Positions 50,936 through 58,554 of a stretch of 64,000 bases of DNA are shown one piece after another; the first letter of the stretch is position 1; every line of letters starts with the position of its first letter. The position numbers and the translations under genes were made by a program. The notes beneath the pieces were generated by a model that searched no databases, had not been told where the DNA came from, and worked only from the letters and a program-made list of their open reading frames with translations. Source of the stretch: CAXBES01 sp963974915 (GTDB taxonomy: Bacteria > Bacteroidota > Bacteroidia > Flavobacteriales > Flavobacteriaceae); contig CAXBES010000005.1 of assembly GCA_963974915.1 (NCBI GenBank), forward strand, positions 149,227 through 213,226. The letters run 5' to 3'.

Positions 50936-51442
50936 TTACTTATTTAAAATTAGCTCGTAGCAATAAAATGGGTGTTGGCTTTGCTTCGGAAAGTATATAG
51001 AGCCAAGTTTTGCATAGTTTCGGGCTTCATAAAAGCGCTGATTTCGAATGTTTTTACTGAAAGTATCTAAGCGAATCGAAGTAATTTTGTTTTTAATAGC
51101 TAGATCTTCAGCGAAATCCATTAATTGTTTTGCTTTTCCCTGCTTCTGAAACCCGGGGTGTATCGCCAAACGATGGATATAGTATTGATCACTATCTTCC
51201 GTAAGCCAAGTAACATCGTTGTATTCAGCATCTTTTTCCGAAGAAATAACGATACATCCAATTACATTATTTTCGGAAACCAGAACGAACAATTCGTCAT
51301 TTTTCAAGTCACGCAGAAAGGCCTCTTTATTTGGATAATGTTCGTTCCACTGAAATATTCCATCGGCACGCATTTTTACCCCGCAAGCCTTTGTAATTGA
51401 TATAATTTGCTCAATTTCTGACAGATTTGCCTTCCGAATCAT
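50936..51442 (-). CDS. GNAT family N-acetyltransferase
   Basis: This 168-aa acetyltransferase has the acetyl-CoA motif HRLAIHPGFQKQGKAKQLMD (about 91-110; Q/R-x-x-G-x-A), preceded by IGCIVISSE. The late segment TFSKNIRNQRFYEARNY is a typical RimI/GNAT tail. The acceptor is unknown. It is divergent from the universal stress protein with a 47-base gap. Confidence 0.88.
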   Translation of the reverse strand: MIRKANLSEIEQIISITKACGVKMRADGIFQWNEHYPNKEAFLRDLKNDELFVLVSENNVIGCIVISSEKDAEYNDVTWLTEDSDQYYIHRLAIHPGFQKQGKAKQLMDFAEDLAIKNKITSIRLDTFSKNIRNQRFYEARNYAKLGSIYFPKQSQHPFYCYELILNK

Positions 51443-51452
51443 ATTTAAAAAT

Positions 51453-51460
51453 TAATTTTG
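51453..51460 (+). promoter_or_regulatory. Candidate -7 box of the universal stress protein gene
   Basis: TAATTTTG stands 29 bases upstream of the ATG at 51490. A TTTG (51426-51429) lies 23 bases further upstream, at the long end of the usual spacing. Confidence 0.5.
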
Positions 51461-51489
51461 CAGTGATATAAAGATAATAGAATTTAGAG

Positions 51490-52284
51490 ATGAAAAATAT
51501 TCTTGTTCCCGTTGGCTCCTCACAGAATGCAGTTAGTAATTTACAATATGCAATAGATCTCGCGCAAGAGACAGATGCTTATGTATATGTAATTTCGGTA
51601 TTTCAGGAATTGTCTAAAGTAGGAGGGCTTACAAAAGTGAATGCTATTATTAAGGAAGACTCTGAAAACAGACTCGAAGAGGTACTTGCCAAAGTAGACA
51701 CAAAAAATGTTACAGTTATTGCGCACCCTATAAAAGGTGGAATGCTTGATGGAGTAGCAAGATTTAATAAACATGTGCCAATTGACCTTATGGTACTCTC
51801 ACCTCGAAGCAATTCTATAAGAGAGGAGGTTTATTTAGGAAATACTTCCGGAAAGTTATTGAAAGGAACAGATATTCCAATTCTAATCGTCCCGGAAGGC
51901 GCCAAATTTGTACAGCCTGCTTCAATGCTTTTAGCCTTTAAGAACGGAAGTTTCGAAAAGAAAAAAATGTTAGATCCTATTCGTAGGTTTTCTAAGAATT
52001 TTGGGACCGAAGTTCATTTACTACATGTAGAGACACCGGAAACGACACCAGACATGAAAAAGGTGAGTAACAAGCTTAAAAAATTAAGTTCAAGTTATTC
52101 CAGAGTCGAGAACGCTACAACCTATCAGGCCGTCTTGGAGCACTATAAAGATCACAATGCAGATATGTTTTGTGTAGTACGTAGAAAGAGAGGTTTCTTT
52201 AAGAAATTATGGGAAAAGAATGTTGTCCTTAAAAAAGAATTCTTCACAGACAAACCTTTATTGGTTTTACAGGTTCAGGATTAA
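51490..52284 (+). CDS. Universal stress protein (tandem UspA domains)
   Basis: This 264-aa protein has an N-terminal Usp domain (KNILVPVGSSQNAVSNLQYAI, through the typical nucleotide-loop SNSIREEVYLGNTSGKLL) and a second, less conserved one from about 140. The GNTSGKLLKGTDIPILIVP segment is the ATP-binding G-x2-G-x9-G(S/T) region. It likely acts in general stress or energy-limitation responses. The tRNA-Ala gene follows after 27 bases. Confidence 0.88.
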   Translation: MKNILVPVGSSQNAVSNLQYAIDLAQETDAYVYVISVFQELSKVGGLTKVNAIIKEDSENRLEEVLAKVDTKNVTVIAHPIKGGMLDGVARFNKHVPIDLMVLSPRSNSIREEVYLGNTSGKLLKGTDIPILIVPEGAKFVQPASMLLAFKNGSFEKKKMLDPIRRFSKNFGTEVHLLHVETPETTPDMKKVSNKLKKLSSSYSRVENATTYQAVLEHYKDHNADMFCVVRRKRGFFKKLWEKNVVLKKEFFTDKPLLVLQVQD

Positions 52285-52311
52285 TTTTTTTGATTATTTT
52301 CGCAACTACTA

Positions 52312-52385
52312 GGGGGATTAGCTCAGCTGGCTAGAGCGTTTGGCTGGCAGCCAAAAGGTCATCGGTTCGACTCCGATATTCTCCA
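52312..52385 (+). tRNA. tRNA-Ala (anticodon GGC)
   Basis: A 74-base cloverleaf. Acceptor GGGGGAT pairs with ATTCTCC (two G-T pairs); the D-arm is GCTCAGCTGGCTAGAGC; the anticodon stem TTTGG/CCAAA encloses CTGGCAG, so the anticodon is GGC; the T-arm is ATCGG-TTCGACT-CCGAT. CCA is not encoded. It is followed by a terminator and by a second, split copy of its own 3' end. Confidence 0.93.
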
Positions 52386-52386
52386 C

Positions 52387-52416
52387 AAAAAGCAATGCGA
52401 TAGCATTGCTTTTTTT
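52387..52416 (+). terminator. Terminator after tRNA-Ala
   Basis: AAAAAGCAATGC (52387-52398) and GCATTGCTTTTT (52403-52414) form a perfect 12-bp stem with a GATA loop and a T run, beginning one base after the tRNA 3' end. Confidence 0.95.
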
Positions 52417-52430
52417 GCATCCCCTATTTT

Positions 52431-52500
52431 GGTTCGACCCAAGACGAAGCGGAACTTGTCTTGGTCAAGACCCTTGGCGTCTTGATCCGATATTCTCCAC
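52431..52500 (+). repeat. Duplicated tRNA-Ala 3' end split by a 47-bp double-hairpin insert
   Basis: GGTTCGAC (52431-52438) plus TCCGATATTCTCCAC (52486-52500) together equal the last 23 bases of the tRNA region (52364-52386). Between the halves lies a 47-base insert whose first hairpin is CCAAGAC/GTCTTGG (52439-52445 with 52458-52464) and whose second is TCAAGAC/GTCTTGA (52465-52471 with 52479-52485). The insert fits the join without lost bases. It looks like a small palindromic element. Confidence 0.75.
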
Positions 52501-52846
52501 CTACGCCCTCCGAAGCTTTTAGCATAACGAAAAGCGAAGGAGGACTTTTTATTGCTTCGCCAACTAATTGAATGCTCGCTGAGGGCTACGGCGGACGCGG
52601 TACACTCTACCTGATTAAAATATTGTTGATTACCGTTCGTACTTTGAGCACAGCGAAAAGCAAACGGATCACTTTAATTGATACAACAAGTCGTCTAGGT
52701 TTCCAACATCATAAAGGTTTGTTAAAAGGATACTACACTGTTTTTTTCTTCGTTGTTTTGCATAGGTAACACCGTTTGGGTTCGATAAAAACGCATCTAA
52801 AACGAAAGCGTTTTGCCCTCTAGGATGTTATAAGACAGCTTAATTG

Positions 52847-52869
52847 TTCCATTGGTTTAAACAATGGAA
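52847..52869. promoter_or_regulatory. Dyad upstream of the 73-aa protein gene
   Basis: TTCCATTG (52847-52854) and CAATGGAA (52862-52869) are perfect inverse copies separated by GTTTAAA. They lie 28 bases upstream of a TATATTTG -7 box (52898-52905), a fair place for a repressor or activator site. Confidence 0.5.
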
Positions 52870-52897
52870 ATTACTGTTTTTAATGTAATTACACCTT

Positions 52898-52905
52898 TAT
52901 ATTTG
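52898..52905 (+). promoter_or_regulatory. -7 box of the 73-aa protein gene
   Basis: TATATTTG fits TAnnTTTG exactly and lies 35 bases before the ATG at 52941. No strong TTTG -33 element is seen. Confidence 0.55.
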
Positions 52906-52940
52906 TGTAATTTGGTACAAATACTTTAAAACCTCAGAAA

Positions 52941-53162
52941 ATGGAAATTTTTGATAGAGCCTTAGCTTTTGAACAGAGAAAGCTTTCATTCCAAAATACA
53001 AGCGAAAGAATTATTGCTTCCAGAGAAGCAAAAGAACTGATTCTGGGACTGAATTCGATATACAAAGTTAATCACGATCCAAAAATCATGGATTTGATGA
53101 AGAGACTTACCGAAATAAAGAAGAAAATTGAGGTACGCTTAAAAGGCCGTTCTATGGCTTAA
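52941..53162 (+). CDS. Hypothetical protein, 73 aa
   Basis: This small helical, charged, soluble protein begins MEIFDRALAFEQRKLSFQNT; heptad-like patterns (LMKRLTEIKKKIEVRLKG) suggest a helical hairpin or coiled coil. It has its own promoter-like box and upstream dyad. It is convergent with the 49-aa protein gene, four bases away. No family recognised. Confidence 0.7.
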   Translation: MEIFDRALAFEQRKLSFQNTSERIIASREAKELILGLNSIYKVNHDPKIMDLMKRLTEIKKKIEVRLKGRSMA

Positions 53163-53165
53163 TTC

Positions 53166-53315
53166 TCACGAATATAGTTGAGAAACGTTTTTACCCAGTT
53201 TTTTATATAATTTAACTTCTTGGCGAAAAGCCTCCAGATCTTCCTCACTAGGAACACCTCTTAAGATTTTTCTCCATTGATTTCTTGAATACATTCTTGA
53301 TTCTAAATAGGACAT
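53166..53315 (-). CDS. Hypothetical protein, 49 aa
   Basis: Reads MSYLESRMYSRNQWRKILRG, then VPSEEDLEAFRQEVKLYKKL and GKNVSQLYS: soluble, helical and charged. Its ATG at 53315 is preceded on the minus strand by a promoter-like TTG (53365-53363) and GATATTTG (53342-53335), 20 bases apart. It is too short for most gene callers. Convergent with the 73-aa gene. No family recognised; coding potential is judged from codon pattern and promoter only. Confidence 0.55.
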   Translation of the reverse strand: MSYLESRMYSRNQWRKILRGVPSEEDLEAFRQEVKLYKKLGKNVSQLYS

Positions 53316-53410
53316 GATGCTTAATTTTACACGTCAAATATCATTCACTAAGGCGTAAAAATCAAGAGTTAATCCTCCCATAATAAACAGGGTTTTTCCC
53401 TAATTTTTTC

Positions 53411-54250
53411 TCACTGGAGAAAAGCTATGGTTTCGTTAACTGCCATTTTTAGATGTTTGGGAAGTTCATTGTGATCCCAGGGATGTGCTGCGCCAAATAC
53501 ATGGTCTGCACCGGTAAGAATTTTTAACTCACTTTGTGAATTCCAGCTATGCAAGGCTCTGGCTTGTTCTAAATTTATGGTTGGATCTTCATCACCATGA
53601 ACCACAAGAAATGGCTTTGAGAGGTTTTTAACAGCTCTTTTGATGGTTAACCGATCTTCGTTCGCACGAAAATTTTCATAGAATTGCCAATCATGAGGCA
53701 TTTGTTGTTTTGTCCTTCCGTTTTCTACATACGTTCGACCAGATTTGCGCCATTCTTGAAAATTGTCAGACCCTTCCTGGAAAAAGCCTTTGTAATCACA
53801 AACACCTGCCCAGGTTACCACCTTTTTAACCCGTTCGTTTTCTTCAGCTTCAATAATAACAATACCACTCCCTCTGCTATGCCCAATTAGATTTATTGTA
53901 TCACCACTTACTTCTCGTGAGTAAACTTCCGAAGAAATTAAATTAATTATATCATGTAAGTCGTCTAATTCTTTTATAAAGTTGTTCTGTGCGAACGCTT
54001 CCAGGTCGGGAAAATCGATGGGTTGATCTATAGTACCACCATTGTGAGAAAAATTAAACTTCACAAAGAAAAACCCTTCATTCGCTAAAGATTCTGCCAC
54101 CAAATGCCAGGCGCCCCAATCTTTAAAACCTTTATAACCATGACAAAAAATTATTGCAGGTTTTTTCCTTCCGTTTGGCGTATAGTATATGTCGTAAACA
54201 ATAGGTTTTTTCTGTTCACGACGCAGAATTTTATTTTTTTCTATGATCAT
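53411..54250 (-). CDS. Alpha/beta hydrolase
   Basis: This 279-aa cytosolic alpha/beta-hydrolase has the nucleophile elbow GHSRGSG (about 124-130), an oxyanion region in CHGYKGFKDWGAWH, an Asp in VVHGDEDPTI and the catalytic His in GADHVFGA. The dienelactone-hydrolase/S9-like group is the best match; a peptidase or esterase substrate cannot be predicted. Its start overlaps the AddB-like gene stop by 4 bases, so it is translated with it. Confidence 0.87.
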   Translation of the reverse strand: MIIEKNKILRREQKKPIVYDIYYTPNGRKKPAIIFCHGYKGFKDWGAWHLVAESLANEGFFFVKFNFSHNGGTIDQPIDFPDLEAFAQNNFIKELDDLHDIINLISSEVYSREVSGDTINLIGHSRGSGIVIIEAEENERVKKVVTWAGVCDYKGFFQEGSDNFQEWRKSGRTYVENGRTKQQMPHDWQFYENFRANEDRLTIKRAVKNLSKPFLVVHGDEDPTINLEQARALHSWNSQSELKILTGADHVFGAAHPWDHNELPKHLKMAVNETIAFLQ

Positions 54251-56979
54251 TGATCTATCTCTTTTTCGGTGAATGGAATTGTGGGGTCACAGATTTCAAG
54301 AATTAGTTTTTTAAGCTCCGATGAATATGTTTTCAAAATATTTGGCGTAACTATTTGAACTTTATTTTTACTTCCAGACTTTTCTTTTGTGCCAAACTTC
54401 AGAAATCCTTGGTTTAAGTTTTTAAAAGATATAATCCCGGCCTCTGCCTGATCAATTGGTAAATCCTTATTGATCATCGTCGCATATGCGAGAATCTGAA
54501 ATGCCTTACTGTATTTATAATCTGCAGTAATCTCGTCCCAGTCTACAATTTCAACATCTTTTTGTTCAACTTTCCCGGTTTTGTAATCTATAATACGCAA
54601 GGTCCCATTGTATTCATCTACCCGGTCTACAGTTCCTCCAATTTTTACTGGAAAATTCAGTTCTTCCATAGGAATTGTGACATAGAGTTTACGCTCTATC
54701 TGAAGTATTTGAATACGATTGCCCGCAACTATTTCTGAAATTTCGAAATCGATAAAGTTGGAAATATATCTCTTTGCAACCTCATAAATGATGAGGTTTT
54801 TACCATGAGAAAATGTTCCCCCTTTAAACGTTTTTACAAATTGTTCTGTAACCTGTGACTCTATTTGCGCTTTCATTTCCTGAAGTACTCCTAAAGACAA
54901 ATATTGCCCTTCTAAAGGTTTATAAAAAGCTTCTAATGTATCGTGTACGATCGTCCCTAAGGTGTTTGCAGCTACGGTTTCTTCTACTTCCTGAAACTCG
55001 TTGATCTTAAGAACTTTTTGATAGTAGAAATCCATAGGATTTCGAATATAAGAAGTTAGTGCAGATGGAGAAAATCCTTTTTCAGCAATTTCTTCAAGCC
55101 TTTGCAAAACCAATTCATTTTTATAAACCGTTTTTAATGATTGATTTTCTATTTTGATCTTCGGACTTAGAATTACGTTCTCTAAATGATGATTCGGATT
55201 ATTCTCTAACTCTAACTGTAAGAGAAATCTACTTTTCTCACCGGCATTTAACCCTTCAGAATGATTGTTGTACAATAAAGTAATATCTGTAGCACGATGT
55301 AACAAATGATAAAAATGGTAAGTATAAATGGCGTCTTTCTCGGTGTATTTAGGAAGATTAAATTGATGTTTTAGATCGTAGGTTATAAAAGAGGCATTCG
55401 ATTTTCCGGACGGTAAGATTCCTTCATTGACAGAAGTCATTATTACTGTTTCAAAATCCAACACCCTCGTTTCAAGTACGCCCATTATTTGGAGTCCGTT
55501 GTAGGCATCCCCTTGAAAATCCAAAGTAGTCGTAGTTATTAATTCTGAAAAGAGCCCTTGAACCGTTTTAACGGTCTTTAAATGTGAAAACTTCTCGTTA
55601 AGCGCTTTGAGCTTTTTAAAGACAGAGAACAATTGAAAGAGAATGATATGTTCTACCTGATTCATATTTTTTTGCACCTTAAGTTTTTCAAGGAGCTGAA
55701 TACTAGAATCTATTACTGCGACACTCTTATTTTGTTTATCGGAGAATAATAACGCTAATAGTTGATGGTCTCTCTCTTCAGAAAGCTCATATAACATGGT
55801 AAGATCAAGATGAGTTATGTTCTTGGCCGTTATGTTTGCCGTAATCTTTGAAGCATTTGGAATAATTGGTGAAAGTAAAGGGTGATTTAACAGAGATACC
55901 ACATCTTTATAATAAATGGTCTTAGTGCTGTTTATATGAAGGGCTAAGAATATTTCAAAGAACACGGTAGCCGGAAATGTTTTTAGCGCCACACCCATAG
56001 TAATATTTACCGTAGAAACATTCTTAGGGAGCGAATGTAGAATTGGTTGTAATAATGCTTCGTCCGCTAATACTATTGCAGTTTTATTGAGCTTTTCTTC
56101 TGAATAGGTTGCGAGGAGTTCTCCAACATATTTTGCCTGAGCAATGTTTTTTTGAGCAGCAACAAATTGTATGTTCTTTGTTTTCTGAAAGTTATTTGAA
56201 ATTATTTTTGGTGGATTTTGTGTAAAGAATTTCCAATTACTAATATAATCTTGCAAAAAAAGCGACGCTGCGTGTTCTTTATCGCGGTGCAAATAGTCAT
56301 CGGCATCCCAGTATATGTCTGAATTTCCTGTTTCTAATATTTCCTGAAAGATGTGTTGCTCTGCATTATTAAGGGCATTAAAACCTATAAATATATGTGA
56401 TTTATCTCCGTGTGAATTAATGTAGTGAACTATGGCTTCAGAGGCTTCTCTGTAAACCATTCCCTGATAACCCAAATGTTGAGCAATCAGTGCATTTTTT
56501 AGATTTTCATAAAATGGAAACAGACCTTCCCAAAAGTTTAAGTAATTTTCAACTAATTGGGTCTTTTCATCCTTTACGCCCCAGCGTTCCAGGGTTTTTA
56601 TACTCGCCAGATAATTGAAGAAGGTTTTAGGGTCAATTAAATATCTATCAATTTCATTAAAATCGTTGAGAAGAGTAGTTGCCCACGAGGCAAAGGTTTC
56701 GAATTCTTCTTTTTCTTTTATTTCTTGTGTGTTCAGATATACGTCATAACTCTTAAAAAGCAACTCGGTCGTTTCAATTATTTTCAGATCTGAAAGTTCT
56801 TCAATAAACTCTTCGATACTAATTATTTTAGGGGCAAAACTCGTTTTGGAAGTACTGTTCCGAAGGTAATTTTTAAGAAATCCTCCGGCACGTTTACTGG
56901 GCAGAATAAGTGTAAGTTTTGAAAGATCTGAATATTGATCTCTTATAGATTCGAGGGTTTCTTCTAGAAATGTACGCAT
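54247..56979 (-). CDS. AddB-like PD-(D/E)xK nuclease/inactivated helicase
   Basis: This partner of the AddA-like helicase (59798-62947) has about 910 aa. The N-terminus MRTFLEETLESIRDQYSDLS leads to LILPSKRAGGFLKNYL, a degenerate P-loop usual in this branch, and the C-terminal 250 residues hold the nuclease core with GTIVHDTLEAFY and LRIIDYKTGKV (Asp and Lys of D-Y-K). Only one Cys is present in the whole protein (LEICDPT), so the four-cysteine iron-sulphur cluster of Bacillus AddB is absent. The open frame reaches 57006, inside the ompA terminator stem, so I start at 56979. Confidence 0.85.
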   Translation of the reverse strand: MRTFLEETLESIRDQYSDLSKLTLILPSKRAGGFLKNYLRNSTSKTSFAPKIISIEEFIEELSDLKIIETTELLFKSYDVYLNTQEIKEKEEFETFASWATTLLNDFNEIDRYLIDPKTFFNYLASIKTLERWGVKDEKTQLVENYLNFWEGLFPFYENLKNALIAQHLGYQGMVYREASEAIVHYINSHGDKSHIFIGFNALNNAEQHIFQEILETGNSDIYWDADDYLHRDKEHAASLFLQDYISNWKFFTQNPPKIISNNFQKTKNIQFVAAQKNIAQAKYVGELLATYSEEKLNKTAIVLADEALLQPILHSLPKNVSTVNITMGVALKTFPATVFFEIFLALHINSTKTIYYKDVVSLLNHPLLSPIIPNASKITANITAKNITHLDLTMLYELSEERDHQLLALLFSDKQNKSVAVIDSSIQLLEKLKVQKNMNQVEHIILFQLFSVFKKLKALNEKFSHLKTVKTVQGLFSELITTTTLDFQGDAYNGLQIMGVLETRVLDFETVIMTSVNEGILPSGKSNASFITYDLKHQFNLPKYTEKDAIYTYHFYHLLHRATDITLLYNNHSEGLNAGEKSRFLLQLELENNPNHHLENVILSPKIKIENQSLKTVYKNELVLQRLEEIAEKGFSPSALTSYIRNPMDFYYQKVLKINEFQEVEETVAANTLGTIVHDTLEAFYKPLEGQYLSLGVLQEMKAQIESQVTEQFVKTFKGGTFSHGKNLIIYEVAKRYISNFIDFEISEIVAGNRIQILQIERKLYVTIPMEELNFPVKIGGTVDRVDEYNGTLRIIDYKTGKVEQKDVEIVDWDEITADYKYSKAFQILAYATMINKDLPIDQAEAGIISFKNLNQGFLKFGTKEKSGSKNKVQIVTPNILKTYSSELKKLILEICDPTIPFTEKEIDQ

Positions 56980-56992
56980 GCTATAAAAATAA

Positions 56993-57020
56993 GAAACGCC
57001 CTCCATAAGGAAGGCGTTTC
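56993..57020 (-). terminator. Terminator after the OmpA-like gene
   Basis: GAAACGCC (56993-57000) pairs with GGCGTTTC (57013-57020), with TCC/GGA inside and an ATAA loop. On the minus strand TTATTTTTAT follows. It lies between the ompA-like stop (57045) and the AddB-like start, and argues that the true start is the Met at 56979. Confidence 0.85.
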
Positions 57021-57044
57021 AGAAAATTTATTTAGATGTGTTTC

Positions 57045-58433
57045 TTACTTTTTCAAAGAAATTTCAACACGTCTGTTTTGCTGTCTTCCAGCTTTAGTAG
57101 CATTAGTTGCAATTGGTCTAGATTCACCATATCCAATTGAAGTTAATCTTTCACCACTCATTCCAATTGTAGTAAGATATTGTCTTACAGATGCAGCTCT
57201 ATCATTAGAAAGCCTTTGGTTAAGTGAATCGCTACCTTGGCTATCTGTGTGACCTTCGATCACAAAATTAGCACTTGGGTATTCTTTCATGATGTCTGCA
57301 ATATTTTGAAGTACTGCGTAAGACTCTTGACGAATAGTTGATTTACCTAAGTCGAATAAGATCGTTTTAGAGTAGTCATTCAATTGCTTGATGATCTCTA
57401 CAGTTACCTCAGGACAACCATTGTTAGCAACAGTACCAGGAACATCTGGACACTCATCGTCCTTGTCTAATACCCCGTCACCATCTTTATCTTCGTAAGG
57501 ACAACCGTTGTTAGCTTTAGGACCAGCTTCGTTTGGACATTGGTCATCAGCATCAGTTATACCATCACCATCTGCGTCTGGACAACCATTCATAGAAGCA
57601 AGACCGGCAACAGTTGGACAAGCATCTTGTGGATCAGCGATTCCGTCACCGTCAGTATCAGGACATCCGTTAAATTCAGCTAAACCTGGTGTGTTAGGAC
57701 AAGCATCGTTTCTGTCTTCGATTCCGTCACCGTCAGTATCAGGACAACCATTGAATTCTGGTAAACCTGGAGTTTCAGGACATTCGTCATCTTGATCAAA
57801 TATTCCGTCACCATCTGTATCTTTTCCACCGAATTTGAACATTACACCTGCCGAATGTTGGAAATGCTTACGACCGTAGTCATCTTCAAATGCATGCTTG
57901 TAAGTACTCTGGAAATTAACGGCAAGATTCTCACCAATCCAGAAACGTACACTAGCTAAAGCATTAGCAGTACCAAATCCAATTTCATCAACCCAAGTGT
58001 AACCACCACCAACACCTAGAGAAGGATCAAACCATCCACCAGGACCATTGATAAGGTCTCTGAAACTATATTTTATTTCACCATCAACACCATAGTAAGT
58101 TAGGTCATCAACTTCAACGTCACCTACTTTATCGATTCTGTTAATTGTACCAACAGCGGCGAAAGTAAATCCACTACCAATATATCTACCTACAGATAAT
58201 TTAGATACCGATGGTAAAATGTTCCAGTGGTCATTTACGTTAAAAAATTCTTCAAAAAGATCGCCACGCAAATCATTTGAATCAGATTGACCGTCAGCAA
58301 GCCCAATAGGGAATAGGTCAACAGCGTTTACACCGACCTCGATTGCCCAAGGGTTATTTTCGTCTTGAGCATTTGCTACTCCAACTATAAGAAAGAAGAG
58401 GGCAGCAACTAAAATACTGTTAAGATGTTTCAT
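57045..58433 (-). CDS. OmpA family protein with thrombospondin type 3 repeats
   Basis: This abundant-type outer-membrane protein of 462 aa has a signal peptide (1-22, VGVANA), an N-terminal beta-barrel (to about 205), five calcium-binding thrombospondin type 3 repeats of the D-x-DGDG-x-x-D type (about 210-345) and a C-terminal OmpA peptidoglycan-binding domain (FVIEGHTDSQGSDSLNQRLS, ... RRVEISLKK). It links the outer membrane to the wall. It has a canonical promoter and terminator, so it is its own unit between the two AddAB halves. Confidence 0.95.
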   Translation of the reverse strand: MKHLNSILVAALFFLIVGVANAQDENNPWAIEVGVNAVDLFPIGLADGQSDSNDLRGDLFEEFFNVNDHWNILPSVSKLSVGRYIGSGFTFAAVGTINRIDKVGDVEVDDLTYYGVDGEIKYSFRDLINGPGGWFDPSLGVGGGYTWVDEIGFGTANALASVRFWIGENLAVNFQSTYKHAFEDDYGRKHFQHSAGVMFKFGGKDTDGDGIFDQDDECPETPGLPEFNGCPDTDGDGIEDRNDACPNTPGLAEFNGCPDTDGDGIADPQDACPTVAGLASMNGCPDADGDGITDADDQCPNEAGPKANNGCPYEDKDGDGVLDKDDECPDVPGTVANNGCPEVTVEIIKQLNDYSKTILFDLGKSTIRQESYAVLQNIADIMKEYPSANFVIEGHTDSQGSDSLNQRLSNDRAASVRQYLTTIGMSGERLTSIGYGESRPIATNATKAGRQQNRRVEISLKK

Positions 58434-58466
58434 ATTCGATTGTTTAATTTTTAAGTGTTATTTGTG

Positions 58467-58497
58467 CAAAAGTAAGTTGTTATAACTTATAAACAAA
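58467..58497 (-). promoter_or_regulatory. Promoter of the OmpA-like gene
   Basis: Minus strand TTTG (58497-58494), a 19-base spacer and TACTTTTG (58474-58467): a textbook Bacteroidetes promoter, giving an untranslated leader of about 28 bases. Confidence 0.8.
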
Positions 58498-58554
58498 AGC
58501 AAATCTATTAAATTTTTCCTAAATACCAAGGGTTTTATTAGCAAATAAATGTGC

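Larger units (their letters stand above)
52386..52896. other. Repeat-rich gene-free island after tRNA-Ala
   Basis: About 510 bases without a credible gene. It holds, in order, the tRNA terminator, a split duplicate of the tRNA 3' end (52431-52500), a hairpin family (52508-52545 and about 52638-52672) with shared CGAAAAGC cores, and a dyad TTCCATTG-N7-CAATGGAA (52847-52869). Two short frames (52340-52522 and 52572-52769) fall across these repeats and are not genes. Confidence 0.65.

Noticed and set aside
52364..52500. Direct repeat of the tRNA-Ala end as attL/attR of an integrated element
   Set aside because: The two copies are only about 115 bases apart, with no integrase or cargo between; the split by a palindromic insert explains it better.
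52340..52522. 60-aa open frame across tRNA-Ala
   Set aside because: It lies over the tRNA, its terminator and the hairpin insert; no coding evidence.
52572..52769. 65-aa open frame in the repeat island
   Set aside because: It runs through the second hairpin repeat and has no promoter or family signal.
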